The notes under the pieces were generated by a model. The model saw only the letters and a list, made by a program, of their open reading frames with translations. It was not told the DNA's origin and made no database searches. From Desulfospira joergensenii DSM 10085 (GTDB taxonomy: Bacteria > Desulfobacterota > Desulfobacteria > Desulfobacterales > Desulfobacteraceae): a stretch of 64,000 nt of DNA. The stretch spans positions 1,116,001 to 1,180,000 of the forward strand of contig NZ_ATUG01000002.1 of NCBI RefSeq assembly GCF_000420085.1, read 5' to 3'. The translations under genes were made by a program, and so were the position numbers. Shown here one piece after another: positions 33,868 to 43,254 of this stretch (positions within the stretch are counted from its first letter, which is position 1; each line of letters opens with the position of its first letter).

Positions 33868-34242
33868 ATGGCTGAAAAAAAACAGATTTATAAATGTGAC
33901 ATCTGCGGAAATATGGTTGAAGTCATTGACGGCGGTGACGGAGACCTGGTCTGCTGCGGGCAGAATATGGCCCTGTTTGAGGAAAAAACCGAAGATCAGG
34001 GTAAGGAAAAGCATGTTCCTGTGGTCGAAGCCGTGGCAGAGGGAATCAAGGTGACTGTAGGCAGCAATCCCCATCCCATGGAAGAAGATCATTTCATTCA
34101 GTGGATCGAAGCCATTGACGGCGAAGACACCTGCCGTCACTATCTGAAACCCGGACAGGATCCCCAGACCCTATTTAAAAATCTTTCCCCGGATGTCCAG
34201 GTCAGGGAGTTCTGTAATGTCCACGGGTTGTGGAAAGCCTGA
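33868..34242 (+). CDS. dfx: Desulfoferrodoxin (2Fe superoxide reductase)
   Basis: Reduces superoxide to peroxide without making oxygen, a protective enzyme typical of anaerobes. The N-terminal desulforedoxin-type Fe(Cys)4 site is C10, C13, C29 and C30. The catalytic Fe(His)4Cys site is formed by the histidines in KHVPVVE, NPHPMEEDHFIQW and by C-x2-H in EFCNVHGLW. At 124 residues it matches class I enzymes. I start at the ATG at 33868 with AAAGGAGG upstream; a longer frame from 33742 adds an unrelated leader. It is monocistronic with a strong terminator. Confidence 0.96.
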   Translation: MAEKKQIYKCDICGNMVEVIDGGDGDLVCCGQNMALFEEKTEDQGKEKHVPVVEAVAEGIKVTVGSNPHPMEEDHFIQWIEAIDGEDTCRHYLKPGQDPQTLFKNLSPDVQVREFCNVHGLWKA

Positions 34243-34270
34243 TTGAGGCCGGACTCATATTCCGACATCC

Positions 34271-34315
34271 AAAAGGGTCCTGCCCCCGGAATGTTCCGGG
34301 GGCAGGACCCTTTTT
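34271..34315. terminator. Bidirectional rho-independent terminator after dfx
   Basis: A perfect 17-bp stem (34275-34291 with 34294-34310) followed by TTTTT and preceded by AAAA, between convergent dfx and the coiled-coil gene. Confidence 0.92.
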
Positions 34316-34348
34316 AAATTCTATATTTATTGGATTGAGTCGAGATCC

Positions 34349-34741
34349 CTATTTGAGTTTTGAAGCGGCTGACTTGAATCCGTTGACCAGTTCCTTGAGT
34401 GCCTTGCTGGTCCCTGCTCCCATCTCCTGCCAGGCATCTTCCGAGGCCCGGCGGATATCGCCCAGACTGCCCTGAAGATTCCGGAGCCGGCTTTCCAGGG
34501 TTTTCTTTTCCGATTCATAGGCCTGTCTTAAGTCCTCTTCCATTTCCCGGCTTTTTTCAGTCATGTGGTCCAGAATATTTTTTAGGGATTCAACGCGTTC
34601 TTCCAGTTTTCGGACATATAGATCTTTCCGGCCTTCGGGCCGGCAGGTGTCTGCCTGCCCTGCTTCAATGGATAATTTATCCATCATGTTCTGGCGCTTG
34701 ACTTTTTCTTCGATTACACGGTCTGTTGTTTTCTGTGTCAT
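34349..34741 (-). CDS. Coiled-coil protein of unknown function
   Basis: A 130-residue, highly charged, almost wholly helical protein. Heptad-like spacing runs from about residue 44 to 95 (VRKLEERVESLKNILDHM...ESRLRNLQGSLGDI), and an amphipathic tail ends KELVNGFKSAASKLK. There is no signal peptide or membrane segment. It resembles small phasin-like or structural coiled-coil proteins only in general character. AAGGAAGG supports the start. Family unknown. Confidence 0.6.
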   Translation of the reverse strand: MTQKTTDRVIEEKVKRQNMMDKLSIEAGQADTCRPEGRKDLYVRKLEERVESLKNILDHMTEKSREMEEDLRQAYESEKKTLESRLRNLQGSLGDIRRASEDAWQEMGAGTSKALKELVNGFKSAASKLK

Positions 34742-35058
34742 CTTACCTTCCTTTCAAATAAATTGAGTGATTCGTTCATCACGGTCCATGAAAAAGACTG
34801 TGTCATCTGCCTCAAGATCTGTTAAAATCATAAAATCGGAACCGGATTTTTTCAATGGAGAGGATCTTGTATTTTCCGTGCCGCAAACCTGCAGACAAGA
34901 AGGACAGAAAAGAGATCATGGCCGGCCATTGTAAAAATGCATCCGGCTGTTGTCCGGGGTATTAATTTTTGTTACTACTTGGAAATAATGAATAAACAGA
35001 ACCCCGTGAATTTCACTACCGGACCGGTCCAGACCGGTCTCAGCGCTTTGGAGATCCA
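34742..35058. other. Divergent intergenic region
   Basis: 317 bases between the coiled-coil gene and the histidine kinase gene, read in opposite directions. It contains a palindrome GACCGGTC (35024-35031 and context) but no clear promoter pair. No gene is seen. Confidence 0.3.
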
Positions 35059-36267
35059 ATGACCCGACCCTGCTTTTCCAGCGAGAACCCGGAGGAGCCC
35101 CGGGAAAACCGGATTCTCCGCAGGGCACTTATGGAAAAAGATGCCCAGGTGGAAAGCCTGGCCGTCCGTCTGCGCCGCATGGCCAATAAGCTGAGCCGGG
35201 CCGAGAGGGATGAACGCCTGGCCCTGTCCGCCTTGCTCCACGATCATATCCAGCCCCTGGTGGTGGGTGCCAGAATGCAGTTGTGGGAACTGCAGAGAAG
35301 GAATAAAAACCCTGAAGTCGGTCAGATTTCGACCAAAATCGAAGGGATTCTTGTGGAGGCTCTGGGGGCCCTTCGTTCCCTGTCGGTGGAACTCAGTCCG
35401 GCAGCCCTGCAGAATAACGGGCTCAAAGGCGGCTTGAACTTTCTCAGAACCTATATGACGGACAAGTTTCAATTCACAGTCAACCTGACCATCTATGACG
35501 AGATTGATCCCATTGAGGAAGAGACCAGTTTCCTGCTTTATGAAGGAGTGAAAGAGTTGCTGCTCAATACGGTGAAACATGCCGGGGTCGATTCTGCCGA
35601 CATCTATGTGCAGCGGACCAGCGAACACCTGATCAGTCTCGTGGTCGAAGACCAGGGAAAGGGTTTTGACACGGGTATCATCGAGCAGCCCCAGTCGGAA
35701 AATGCCACCCTCGGGTTGTTCAGCATCCAGGAGCGACTGGCTGCCATTGACGGCAGGATGATCATTGAAGCGGCTGTGGACGGGGGCACCCGGGTCACCC
35801 TGACCGCCCCTGCCGGTCCCTTTCTGTCGGAAGATGAGAATGGGGCCGAAGGACAGACGCTTCAGAAGGAGGCCGTACAGGTCCGGAAAAAGGAAAAAGG
35901 GATCGGCATCCTGATTGTGGATGACCACAGTGTCATGCGCCAGGGGCTCAGGGGGCTGCTGCAGACAGAGCCGGATTTCACGGTCCTGGGGGAAGCGGGG
36001 TCCGGTGCCAAGGGAATTGAAATGGCCCTGGAACATGATCCGGATGTCATCCTCATGGATATCAATCTCGGAGACATGAGCGGCATGGACGCCACCCGCC
36101 GAATTCTTTCCCGGCAGCCGGACATCCGCGTCATCGGGCTGTCCATGTATGAAGATGAGGGATTTGGCCAGGCCATGCGAAAGGCAGGAGCCTGCGGTTA
36201 TCTGACCAAACACGCCTCTTCAGACCTGATTATCGCCTCGGTCCGCAAGGCGGCCCAAATCAACTGA
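35059..36267 (+). CDS. Soluble histidine kinase (NarX-like core) with C-terminal receiver domain
   Basis: A 402-residue hybrid kinase with no membrane or input domain. A coiled coil (about 20-50) leads to a HisKA_3-type dimerisation helix with phosphoacceptor H61 (SALLHDHIQP). The ATPase domain has N170 (ELLLNTVKHAG), G1 DQGKGFD and G2 LGLFSIQERL. A receiver domain follows at 282-400 with acidic D288/D289, phosphoacceptor D334 and K384. There is no output domain after the receiver. A NarL-type regulator gene lies 3.9 kb downstream and is a plausible partner. The start is supported by GGAG eight bases upstream. Confidence 0.88.
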   Translation: MTRPCFSSENPEEPRENRILRRALMEKDAQVESLAVRLRRMANKLSRAERDERLALSALLHDHIQPLVVGARMQLWELQRRNKNPEVGQISTKIEGILVEALGALRSLSVELSPAALQNNGLKGGLNFLRTYMTDKFQFTVNLTIYDEIDPIEEETSFLLYEGVKELLLNTVKHAGVDSADIYVQRTSEHLISLVVEDQGKGFDTGIIEQPQSENATLGLFSIQERLAAIDGRMIIEAAVDGGTRVTLTAPAGPFLSEDENGAEGQTLQKEAVQVRKKEKGIGILIVDDHSVMRQGLRGLLQTEPDFTVLGEAGSGAKGIEMALEHDPDVILMDINLGDMSGMDATRRILSRQPDIRVIGLSMYEDEGFGQAMRKAGACGYLTKHASSDLIIASVRKAAQIN

Positions 36268-36452
36268 TTTCTTCCCGGGGCAGGGTTTTGTCTGATTTTG
36301 CATGGTTTCCCCATGCAGAACTACACAGAATCCTGTATCGTTTCTTTCCCATTTTCCTGATATTTTATTTGATCATGGCTACAGCCCTTAGGGCGGCCGT
36401 TTTTATTTGATTGCCAATGTCAATTTTTAACAGAGAAAGGAGATCACAATCA

Positions 36453-38165
36453 ATGGAATGTGATTTTACCATAAAAGTAGGAGGGGCCGCCGGTCAGGGC
36501 ATACAGACCGTGGGAACCCTTCTGGCCCGGGCCTGCCGGGATGCAGGCTATTATGTTATGGGCATCAACGATTTTGAATCCCGGGTCAGGGGCGGCCACA
36601 GCTTTTTCCAGCTGCGGTTCAGCGACCGGCCGGTCCATGCCCCCAGTCACCAGGTGAATCTGTTGATTGCCCTGAACGAAGAAAGCGTATACCTGCACCA
36701 GGATGAAATGGCAGACAGCGGTCTGATCCTCCTGGATGCGGAAAAGGATAAAGAAGGGATCTCAGCGGTTCCCTTTGTGGATATTGCCAAGGAGGCCGGA
36801 GGGAAAATCTATGCCAATACCGTGGCAGCTTCGGCTGCCCTGGCCATCCTGGGCGCCCCTTTTGAGCTGGTCTCATCCATGCTGACCCAGGTATTTTCAG
36901 ATAAGGATCAGGCCGTGATCGACAGCAATATCAAGGCGGCCGAGCTGGGATTTGAAGCGGTAAAGGACAAACCATTTTCCCAGTCCCCCCTGGCCCGTTC
37001 CTCCCAGCCCAAGGGCGTGATCATGGACGGGTCCCAGGCCCTTGCCCTGGGGGCCGTGGCCGCCGACTGCCGGGTCGCCTCATTTTATCCCATGAGCCCG
37101 GCCACGGGAATCATGAAATACCTGGCCGGATGGACGGGAAATGTCCCCCTGGTGGTGGAGCAGGCAGAAGATGAAATTGCGGCCATTAATATGACCGTGG
37201 GCGCATCCTACGCAGGTGCCAGGGCCATGACGTCCACGTCCGGCGGCGGATTCTGTCTGATGACAGAAGGACTTGGGCTGGCGGCCATGACCGAAACCCC
37301 GGTGGTGATCATCAATGCCCAGCGGCCCGGTCCGTCGACCGGTCTGCCCACCCGGACCGGCCAGGGGGATCTGCTTTTTTCCATCCATGCCTCCCAGGAC
37401 GATTTCCCTAGGTTTGTTTTTGCCCCGTCAGATCCGGCCGGCGCCTTTGCAATCATGAAAAAGGCATTCAATCTGTCCGAAAAATACCAGGTCCCGGCCA
37501 TTGTCCTGGCCGACCAGTACCTGGCTGAATCTGTCTTCACGTTGGAATTTGCCCTAAAAGCAGACGATCGTGTGGAGCGGTTTGTGGTGACGGACCAGGA
37601 CATGGACAACCCGGAAAAATATCAAAGGTTTGCCCGAACCGAATCCGGCATATCCCCCCGGGCACTTCCCTGCCAGGGGAAGGCCCTGGTCAAAGCGGCC
37701 AGTGACGAACACCGGGAGGACGGCCACATCAGCGAGGACATGGACGTAAGGGTAACCATGATGGACAAACGGGCGGCCAAGGTCCCGGCCATGATGGAAG
37801 AAATGGAAGCCCCCCGGTCCCTGTCACCCGGAGCGGATGTCCTGCTCATCGCATGGGGAGCCTCAGCCGGTGCCGTTACCGAGGCGGTCCATATCCTCCG
37901 GGACCAGGGGGTGGATGCCGGGTGTCTCCTGTTTACGGACCTGTGGCCTTTTCCCAGAGAAAAGGTCCTGGACTGCCTGGAACGATCATCCGGCCGAATC
38001 GTGGCCGTGGAGCAGAATTCCACTGCCCAGTTCAGCCGCCTTCTCCGGGCGGAAACCGGGATCCAGTCCCATGGCTCGGTGCTGAGGTACGACGGCAGGC
38101 CCTTGATTCCCAAAGAAATCGCAGATGCAGTCCAGCAGATGGAGGAAAACGGATATGACAGCTAA
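36453..38165 (+). CDS. korA: 2-oxoacid:acceptor oxidoreductase, fused gamma-alpha subunit
   Basis: Subunit of a CoA- and ferredoxin-dependent 2-oxoacid oxidoreductase, KorA type, with the gamma domain (residues 1-190, GGAAGQGIQTVG at the start and SRVRGGHSFFQLR) fused before the alpha domain (200-570, MSPATGIMKYLA and GPSTGLPTRTGQGDL). I chose the ATG at 36453 because AAAGGAG lies nine bases upstream; an in-frame TTG at 36411 is poorer. The stop overlaps the korB start by 11 bases. No ferredoxin subunit gene is adjacent, so an external ferredoxin is likely. The substrate (2-oxoglutarate or another 2-oxoacid) is not certain. Confidence 0.9.
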   Translation: MECDFTIKVGGAAGQGIQTVGTLLARACRDAGYYVMGINDFESRVRGGHSFFQLRFSDRPVHAPSHQVNLLIALNEESVYLHQDEMADSGLILLDAEKDKEGISAVPFVDIAKEAGGKIYANTVAASAALAILGAPFELVSSMLTQVFSDKDQAVIDSNIKAAELGFEAVKDKPFSQSPLARSSQPKGVIMDGSQALALGAVAADCRVASFYPMSPATGIMKYLAGWTGNVPLVVEQAEDEIAAINMTVGASYAGARAMTSTSGGGFCLMTEGLGLAAMTETPVVIINAQRPGPSTGLPTRTGQGDLLFSIHASQDDFPRFVFAPSDPAGAFAIMKKAFNLSEKYQVPAIVLADQYLAESVFTLEFALKADDRVERFVVTDQDMDNPEKYQRFARTESGISPRALPCQGKALVKAASDEHREDGHISEDMDVRVTMMDKRAAKVPAMMEEMEAPRSLSPGADVLLIAWGASAGAVTEAVHILRDQGVDAGCLLFTDLWPFPREKVLDCLERSSGRIVAVEQNSTAQFSRLLRAETGIQSHGSVLRYDGRPLIPKEIADAVQQMEENGYDS

Positions 38166-39012
38166 AAAGATATTTGACAATGATTATGCCAATCAATGGT
38201 GCCCGGGATGCGGAAATTTCGGCATCCTGAACGCCATGAAGACCGCTCTGGCCGATCAGGACCTGTCACCGGAAGAGATTCTGATCATCTCCGGTATCGG
38301 CCAGGCAGCCAAGACCCCCCATTTTCTCAAGTGCAATATGCTTCACAGCCTGCACGGCCGGGCACTGCCCATTGCCCTGGGAGCGAAAATGGCCAACCAT
38401 GACTTGAAAATTCTGGTCAACACCGGGGACGGCGATTGTTACGGGGAAGGGGGAAACCACTTTATCCATGCGGTGAGGCGCAATCCGGATCTGACCGTAC
38501 TGGTTCACAACAACCAGGTATACGGACTGACCAAGGGACAGGCCTCTCCCACCTCCATGGATGGGATGGAAACTCCTCTCCAGCCCCAGGGGGTGATCTC
38601 CTCCCCCCTCAACGGGCCGGCCCTGGCTTTGACCATGGGGGCCGGCTTTGTGGCCAGGGGATTTTCAGGGGAACCGGATCATCTGGCAGAACTGATTTCA
38701 GCGGCCATGGAGTACAAAGGATTCAGCGTGATCGATATTCTCCAGCCCTGTGTCTCCTTTAACAAACTCAATACCGCAGCCTGGTACAAGGAGCGGATCA
38801 AAAAAGAGAACAATCCAGATCCCCGGGACTTTGACCGGGCCATGAAGCTGGCAATGACCTTTGGAGATACCATTCCCTTAGGAATTTACTTGAATCAGCC
38901 CAAACCGGAGTTTACCTCCCGCATCCAGACTCTGCAACAGGGACCTCTGGCCCTGCGGCCCTACGATCCTTCGCCGGTGCAAAAACTTTTGGCAGACCAG
39001 CAGGCGGTTTGA
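38155..39012 (+). CDS. korB: 2-oxoacid:acceptor oxidoreductase beta subunit
   Basis: Thiamine-diphosphate-binding subunit of the oxidoreductase. The N-terminal QWCPGCGNFG supplies Cys ligands for the [4Fe-4S] cluster, GDGDCYGEGGNHF starts the ThDP/Mg motif, and VHNNQVYGLTKGQASPTS completes it. The 285-residue length is typical of KorB. The ATG at 38155 overlaps the korA stop, with GGAGG ten bases upstream, so translation is coupled. A strong terminator follows the stop. Confidence 0.92.
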   Translation: MTAKKIFDNDYANQWCPGCGNFGILNAMKTALADQDLSPEEILIISGIGQAAKTPHFLKCNMLHSLHGRALPIALGAKMANHDLKILVNTGDGDCYGEGGNHFIHAVRRNPDLTVLVHNNQVYGLTKGQASPTSMDGMETPLQPQGVISSPLNGPALALTMGAGFVARGFSGEPDHLAELISAAMEYKGFSVIDILQPCVSFNKLNTAAWYKERIKKENNPDPRDFDRAMKLAMTFGDTIPLGIYLNQPKPEFTSRIQTLQQGPLALRPYDPSPVQKLLADQQAV

Positions 39013-39051
39013 TACCTAATGGATCCTGAGTCCGGTTTAAGGCTGGCATAA

Positions 39052-39097
39052 AAAAGCGCCGGTGCCGCCCCAATGGAGGGGCGGCACCGGCGCTTTT
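39052..39097. terminator. Strong bidirectional terminator after korB
   Basis: A perfect 20-bp stem (39052-39071 with 39078-39097), 6-base loop, A-tract on one side and TTTT on the other, between convergent korB and the PRC-barrel gene. Confidence 0.92.
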
Positions 39098-39116
39098 CTG
39101 ATTCGATGATTGGAGA

Positions 39117-39929
39117 TTAGATAAAGGGATTGGCAATCTGCTGCTGAATCCGCTTGTTGATATTGTGTTCAACCGGTCTGCCGTAAAAATCATAGAGGCG
39201 GGTCTCGTATTCTTTATTCACAGGTTTTTCCGGATCAAATTCAGGACTGTTCTTAATTTCATCCTTTGTCAGGTCCATGGTCAGGCTCTGCTCGTCCCAA
39301 TCCACGTCCTTTGCCCAGTCCAGGGAAAGCAGCACTCTCCTGCCGGGCAGCCAGTTTCCCGTATCCACTACGACATGGCGAAGTGCCCAGGTCTCATCGT
39401 CCACGATAAAGTCGTCCACGTGGCCGATGCTCCCGTCCGCCGCATGGATCCGGTACCCTTTCACCTCATCAAAAGAGCGCAGATGATTGGATTCTTCCGG
39501 ATCTTCTGTTTCCTCCGGCTTTGTTTTGGCTTTCTTTTCAGCCACCTGGGAAGCGATCTGCTCCAGGGCTGCCGGGGAGGCGGCCGGCCCCCACAGGGAT
39601 TCTCCTGCCCAGTAGCCCGGATATCCGTAATAGAGAGCCATTTTCTTTTCATACTCCCGGGACACAGGCTCATCCGCTGAAGAGACCGGACAGTTTTCAA
39701 CGGTTTTTTTAGGCACCTTCAAAAAAATCTTCCTGGATTCCCAATCCGGTTTGAGGATCATCATAGGGGAAATCAATACCTGTTTCCCGCTCATCCATGT
39801 ACCGGTGTCGGCCAACAGATGGCGGATGGTCCACCATCGGTCGTCAAAGAGCAGGTCCCGGCATTTTCCCAGTTCGTCATCCGTGGCGTTCAGTCTGTAT
39901 CCGATCATTTGATTTACACTTCTTAGCAT
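39117..39929 (-). CDS. Protein with two PRC-barrel domains
   Basis: A 270-residue soluble protein with two repeats of about 90 residues. Repeat 1 starts SVNQMIGYRLNATDDELGKCRDLLFDD and repeat 2 starts SFDEVKGYRIHAADGSIGHVDDFIVDD, each followed by (I/L)RH and a DTGxW(M/L)xG(K/R)(Q/R)VL motif. These are PRC-barrel domains, as in photosynthetic reaction-centre H subunits and RimM. A variable linker (about 125-160) joins them. Function unknown; such proteins are often linked to stress or membrane-surface roles. AAAGGAGT precedes the ATG. Confidence 0.82.
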   Translation of the reverse strand: MLRSVNQMIGYRLNATDDELGKCRDLLFDDRWWTIRHLLADTGTWMSGKQVLISPMMILKPDWESRKIFLKVPKKTVENCPVSSADEPVSREYEKKMALYYGYPGYWAGESLWGPAASPAALEQIASQVAEKKAKTKPEETEDPEESNHLRSFDEVKGYRIHAADGSIGHVDDFIVDDETWALRHVVVDTGNWLPGRRVLLSLDWAKDVDWDEQSLTMDLTKDEIKNSPEFDPEKPVNKEYETRLYDFYGRPVEHNINKRIQQQIANPFI

Positions 39930-40192
39930 GGTTACTCCTTTCCTTACTAGATGATTCTGTCAGACACGGCCCTGTTGTGAAATGGTCCTGTCTCTTACCT
40001 GTTAATTACACCTCAAATGCCGCACCTTGCCAATATGGGATTCCCCCCAAATCGAAAGAAAGAAGGGTGTATCCTTTTTATGGTGAATTGAATAAAAAAA
40101 CAGGGTGTGCTATTTCATTTACCAGGTCTATTCCCATGAACCAAAACCACCTGGTCCGGGCCGTTACCCGTAGCCAGTCAGGAGGGAAGTGA

Positions 40193-40852
40193 ATGGAGAA
40201 AAAAAGAGTGGTGGTGGTGGATGACAATACCCTGCTTCGGGAAGGTCTCTGCCTGATGATTAATGCCGATGAAAGCCTGAAAGTGGTGGGAGAAGCCCAT
40301 GACGGCCTGTCAGCAGTGGAGACCATCCTGGCCCTGGAGCCCGGACCGGATCTGGTACTCATGGATCTGTCCATGCCGAAAATGGACGGTCTGTCCGCCA
40401 TCCGGGAAATCCGGCGGCATCTGCCCGACATCCGGATTCTCACCCTGACCATCCACGACGCTGACCACTTTGTCCTGGACTGTTTTGAAGAGGGGGTCTC
40501 GGGATACTGCCTCAAGGACGCCACCCAGGAAGAGCTTTTAACGGCGGTAAATGTGGTGCTGTCCGGTAAAACTTATATCAGCCCGGGAATCGCGGATAAG
40601 GTCATGGAAGGCTATCTGGAGGGGCGCAAAACCCTTAAGAAAAAGTCGGCATGGGACAATGTCACCCCCCGGGAACGGGAAGTCCTCAAGCTGGTGGCCG
40701 AAGGCTATACCAGCAAGGAAATTGCCCAGATGCTGTGCATCAGCCCGAAAACCGTTGAACGCCACCGGTCCAATATCATGGGGAAGCTGGACCTTCACAA
40801 CGTCTCCGAGCTGACTTCCTTTGCCATTGACCAGGGTCTGGCAGCACCCTAG
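40193..40852 (+). CDS. NarL/FixJ-type response regulator
   Basis: A 219-residue DNA-binding regulator. The receiver domain (1-125) has acidic D10/D11, phosphoacceptor D58 (LMDLSMPKMDG) and K107 (CLKDAT). The LuxR-type helix-turn-helix (about 152-215) has TPREREVLKLVAEGYTSKEIA and SPKTVERHRSNIMGKL. CAGGAGGGAAG gives the start. There is no kinase next to it. The hybrid kinase at 35059-36267, of the HisKA_3 family that usually pairs with NarL-type regulators, is the nearest candidate. Targets may include the genes downstream (41.3-43.4 kb), which is inference only. Confidence 0.88.
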   Translation: MEKKRVVVVDDNTLLREGLCLMINADESLKVVGEAHDGLSAVETILALEPGPDLVLMDLSMPKMDGLSAIREIRRHLPDIRILTLTIHDADHFVLDCFEEGVSGYCLKDATQEELLTAVNVVLSGKTYISPGIADKVMEGYLEGRKTLKKKSAWDNVTPREREVLKLVAEGYTSKEIAQMLCISPKTVERHRSNIMGKLDLHNVSELTSFAIDQGLAAP

Positions 40853-41285
40853 AAGTCTTGCCGGATAAGAACGGCAAGTCCTTGCTCCTTTTTTGCCTGG
40901 AGTCTCCGGACAGCTTTTCCTTTGCGTATGGGCAGCACTCCTTTCTGCCCTGCAGTTCCTTTTCCTGAACACTTTCCTCTCCGGAGGATCTCACCGGATC
41001 AGGGATTGAAAAATTCCGAACCCGTCTTTTTTCCGAACCAATCCGATCCTTGTCTGCACCACTGACCAGAAAACCCATGAAAAAGAAAACCAAAATTTTA
41101 CATGTTTTCTTGGGCTGAAATACAGGTAAGGCCTCATTTATTATCCATGGCAGATGTGATCAGGTAAATGATACGGAAAATTTGAGCCGGTCCGAGATCA
41201 GACCCGCTGACCGGGTTTCCCGGTCATTAAAAATGAATCACAGGCGTTGCCGGTAAAACCGGAGGCGCATACATGAGGAGGTTTT
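40853..41285. other. 433-base gap with two hairpins
   Basis: CTTGCCG/CGGCAAG (40857-40863 with 40872-40878), followed by CTTGCTCCTTTTTTG, looks like the terminator of the response regulator gene. A perfect 8-bp hairpin TGACCGGG-TTT-CCCGGTCA (41208-41226) lies 60 bases before the next gene and could be an operator or leader structure. No gene is seen between them. Confidence 0.5.
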
Positions 41286-41561
41286 ATGGATAATAGGAAG
41301 AAATATGAAAACAAATTGAAAGATTGGCTCAATAAATGGGAAAAAAAGATTGCAGAGCTGTCTAACCAAGCGGATCAGCAGGACCTGTCCCGATCCAAAC
41401 TGGATGAAATAAAAATCTTGCACCAGGGTCTTAACACCAAATTTAATGAACTCCGGCAGAGTGAAAACAAAGAAGAATGGATTGATATGAAAAGCCGGGT
41501 TGAGGAACTGGTTGGCCATATAGACGAATCCTTCAGGCAGAGCCTGGCCTATTTCCATTAA
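41286..41561 (+). CDS. Small helical coiled-coil protein upstream of the Hcp homologue
   Basis: A 91-residue soluble protein, strongly charged and helical, with heptad-like segments at 8-30 (NKLKDWLNKWEKKIAELSNQA) and 35-75. It has no cysteine and no membrane segment. A strong ribosome binding site (GAGGAGG) precedes the ATG. The stop is 9 bases before the degenerate Hcp gene, so the two are almost certainly co-transcribed and possibly interact. No family recognised. Confidence 0.65.
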   Translation: MDNRKKYENKLKDWLNKWEKKIAELSNQADQQDLSRSKLDEIKILHQGLNTKFNELRQSENKEEWIDMKSRVEELVGHIDESFRQSLAYFH

Positions 41562-41570
41562 CCGAAAAAA

Positions 41571-43187
41571 ATGAGTCTGGGAATCATGTTTTACCGCCAG
41601 ATGAAAAAAAAAACAGACGAAAAAGAGGCCGGCCCAAATGCCTACCCCTGGTCCCGTCAGCACCTGACAGAGACGCTTCAAGATCTTTTGACTTACAGCC
41701 TGATCGGGCTGAGCCAGCTGGTAAGGGCAGGGCAGAAAAAAGGTCTCCCTGCATCTGCCGGTGTGTTTACGGCAAGGGCCGCGACCGCGACAAGCAGTGA
41801 ATGGCTCATTGATCCCTATCAGATCATTGAGTTGATCCAGCAGGCCGTGGTCATCCGGGACCGGCTCAGGGAACAGGTTCATTCCATGGCCGGCGAGGTG
41901 AGACTTCCTAAAGGGCCGGCAGATTTTGAACCGGCCACCACCATTCCCGGTCTTCTTTCCCAGGCAGACCAGATTCTGCCCCATTCCCTACCTTCCCAAA
42001 GCCGGGACACCAATTCCCTCGGGTATCTCCTGCTCTCCGGTATCCGTGGACTGGCCGCCTATGCAGCCCATGCCCATCTTCTGGGAGTGGAGAATGAATC
42101 GGTCTTTACCTCCCTTCAGAACGGACTGGCCGCCATTCACCGGAATGATCCGGACCCTGACGACTGGACTGCCCGGGCAGAAGCCTGCGGCTGTTCAGCA
42201 GCCAAAATCATGGGGCTCCTGGATCAAGCCTGCATCCGGCACTATGGCCAGCCTTTTAGCGTCAGGGTCCCCCTGGGAGCCCGAAAGGGAAGGGCAATTC
42301 TGGTGGCAGGCCATAATTTCCGGGACCTGGAAGCCCTTCTCCGTCAGGCAAAGGGACGAGGCGTCCACATATATACCTACGGAGAGATGCTGGAGGCCCA
42401 CCAGTATCCCAGGTTCAGACAGTTCAGAGAACTGGCCGGGCACTATGAACCCGGAGAATCCAGCCCCATGGAGGATTTTTTCCGGTTTCCCGGGGCCGTG
42501 CTTCTAACGGGCGGAGGCCCTGTACCCAACATAACCGGAAAAATCTCCAACCTGTTTACCTCCGGCCCCCTGGCCCGGCCCGGAGTCTTTCATATTATGA
42601 ACCGGAAATTCAGCCGGGTGATCGACCATGCCCTGGCCATGGAGGGATTTTTAAAAGAGGAGGACCAAGGCAAAGCTGAGGTGGGAAATGATTTAAAACC
42701 CTTCACTGCCCAGGCAGACCATATTTCCAGTAAAATGAAAAAGGGAGATATACGCAGAATTTTCCTGGTGGCGGAATGCAGCCGGACAAACCCATGGCAG
42801 ACAGATGGTAAATGGCTGCCCCGGATACCCGAAGATGCCATGGCCGTTTTTATCACCTGCAGGGATATTGGAGTTTCTTTTCATGATTCCGATCTTTTTC
42901 CAGACACGTCCCTGACAAAAATGATCGGACAATGCCGGGACCCGAGACAGGTTGTCCGGGTGATCCGTACCCTTTCCGATCTCCTCGGCGCACCTGCCTC
43001 CTCCCTTCCCGTCAGTCTCTTCTTTTCCTGGCCCGGGCAAAAATCCATGGGTGTGGTCATGGCCCTCTTTTCCCTGGGCCTGAAAGAGATCTGCCTGGGT
43101 CCTGCCCTGCCCGAAGGAATCACTCCAGGGATATTGGAGATGCTCGGAAACCGGTATGGTATCCTGGCAGCAGACCGGGAACGATGA
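41571..43187 (+). CDS. Degenerate hybrid-cluster protein (Hcp) homologue
   Basis: A 538-residue protein alignable with hydroxylamine reductase/Hcp over its C-terminal two thirds: AGHNFRDLEALLRQ, GEMLEAHQYP, IGQCRDPRQ, LFFSWPGQK and LGLKEICLGPALP. Using D. vulgaris Hcp numbering, the hybrid-cluster ligands H244, E268, C406, C434, C459 and K496 are kept as H248, E272, C403, C430, C455 and K491. C312 and E494 are replaced by Gly (G315 or G316, and G489). The four N-terminal cysteines that bind the conventional cluster are missing. It cannot assemble a normal hybrid cluster, so normal NO or hydroxylamine reduction is doubtful. The start codon is not well fixed (ATG also at 41586). Confidence 0.8.
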   Translation: MSLGIMFYRQMKKKTDEKEAGPNAYPWSRQHLTETLQDLLTYSLIGLSQLVRAGQKKGLPASAGVFTARAATATSSEWLIDPYQIIELIQQAVVIRDRLREQVHSMAGEVRLPKGPADFEPATTIPGLLSQADQILPHSLPSQSRDTNSLGYLLLSGIRGLAAYAAHAHLLGVENESVFTSLQNGLAAIHRNDPDPDDWTARAEACGCSAAKIMGLLDQACIRHYGQPFSVRVPLGARKGRAILVAGHNFRDLEALLRQAKGRGVHIYTYGEMLEAHQYPRFRQFRELAGHYEPGESSPMEDFFRFPGAVLLTGGGPVPNITGKISNLFTSGPLARPGVFHIMNRKFSRVIDHALAMEGFLKEEDQGKAEVGNDLKPFTAQADHISSKMKKGDIRRIFLVAECSRTNPWQTDGKWLPRIPEDAMAVFITCRDIGVSFHDSDLFPDTSLTKMIGQCRDPRQVVRVIRTLSDLLGAPASSLPVSLFFSWPGQKSMGVVMALFSLGLKEICLGPALPEGITPGILEMLGNRYGILAADRER

Positions 43188-43254
43188 AAATCCGATTCCC
43201 GTCAAAACAAAAGGACAGTGTTGACTTGGCCCGGCTGCCCTGGAAGAAAGCATT

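Noticed and set aside
34975-36213. Long open frame antisense to the hybrid kinase (412 codons, minus strand)
   Set aside because: The plus strand has clear kinase and receiver motifs in the same region; the antisense product has no recognisable motif or ribosome binding site.
40776-41093. Minus-strand gene after the NarL-type regulator
   Set aside because: Charged, low-complexity product overlapping the regulator gene, with no start signal.
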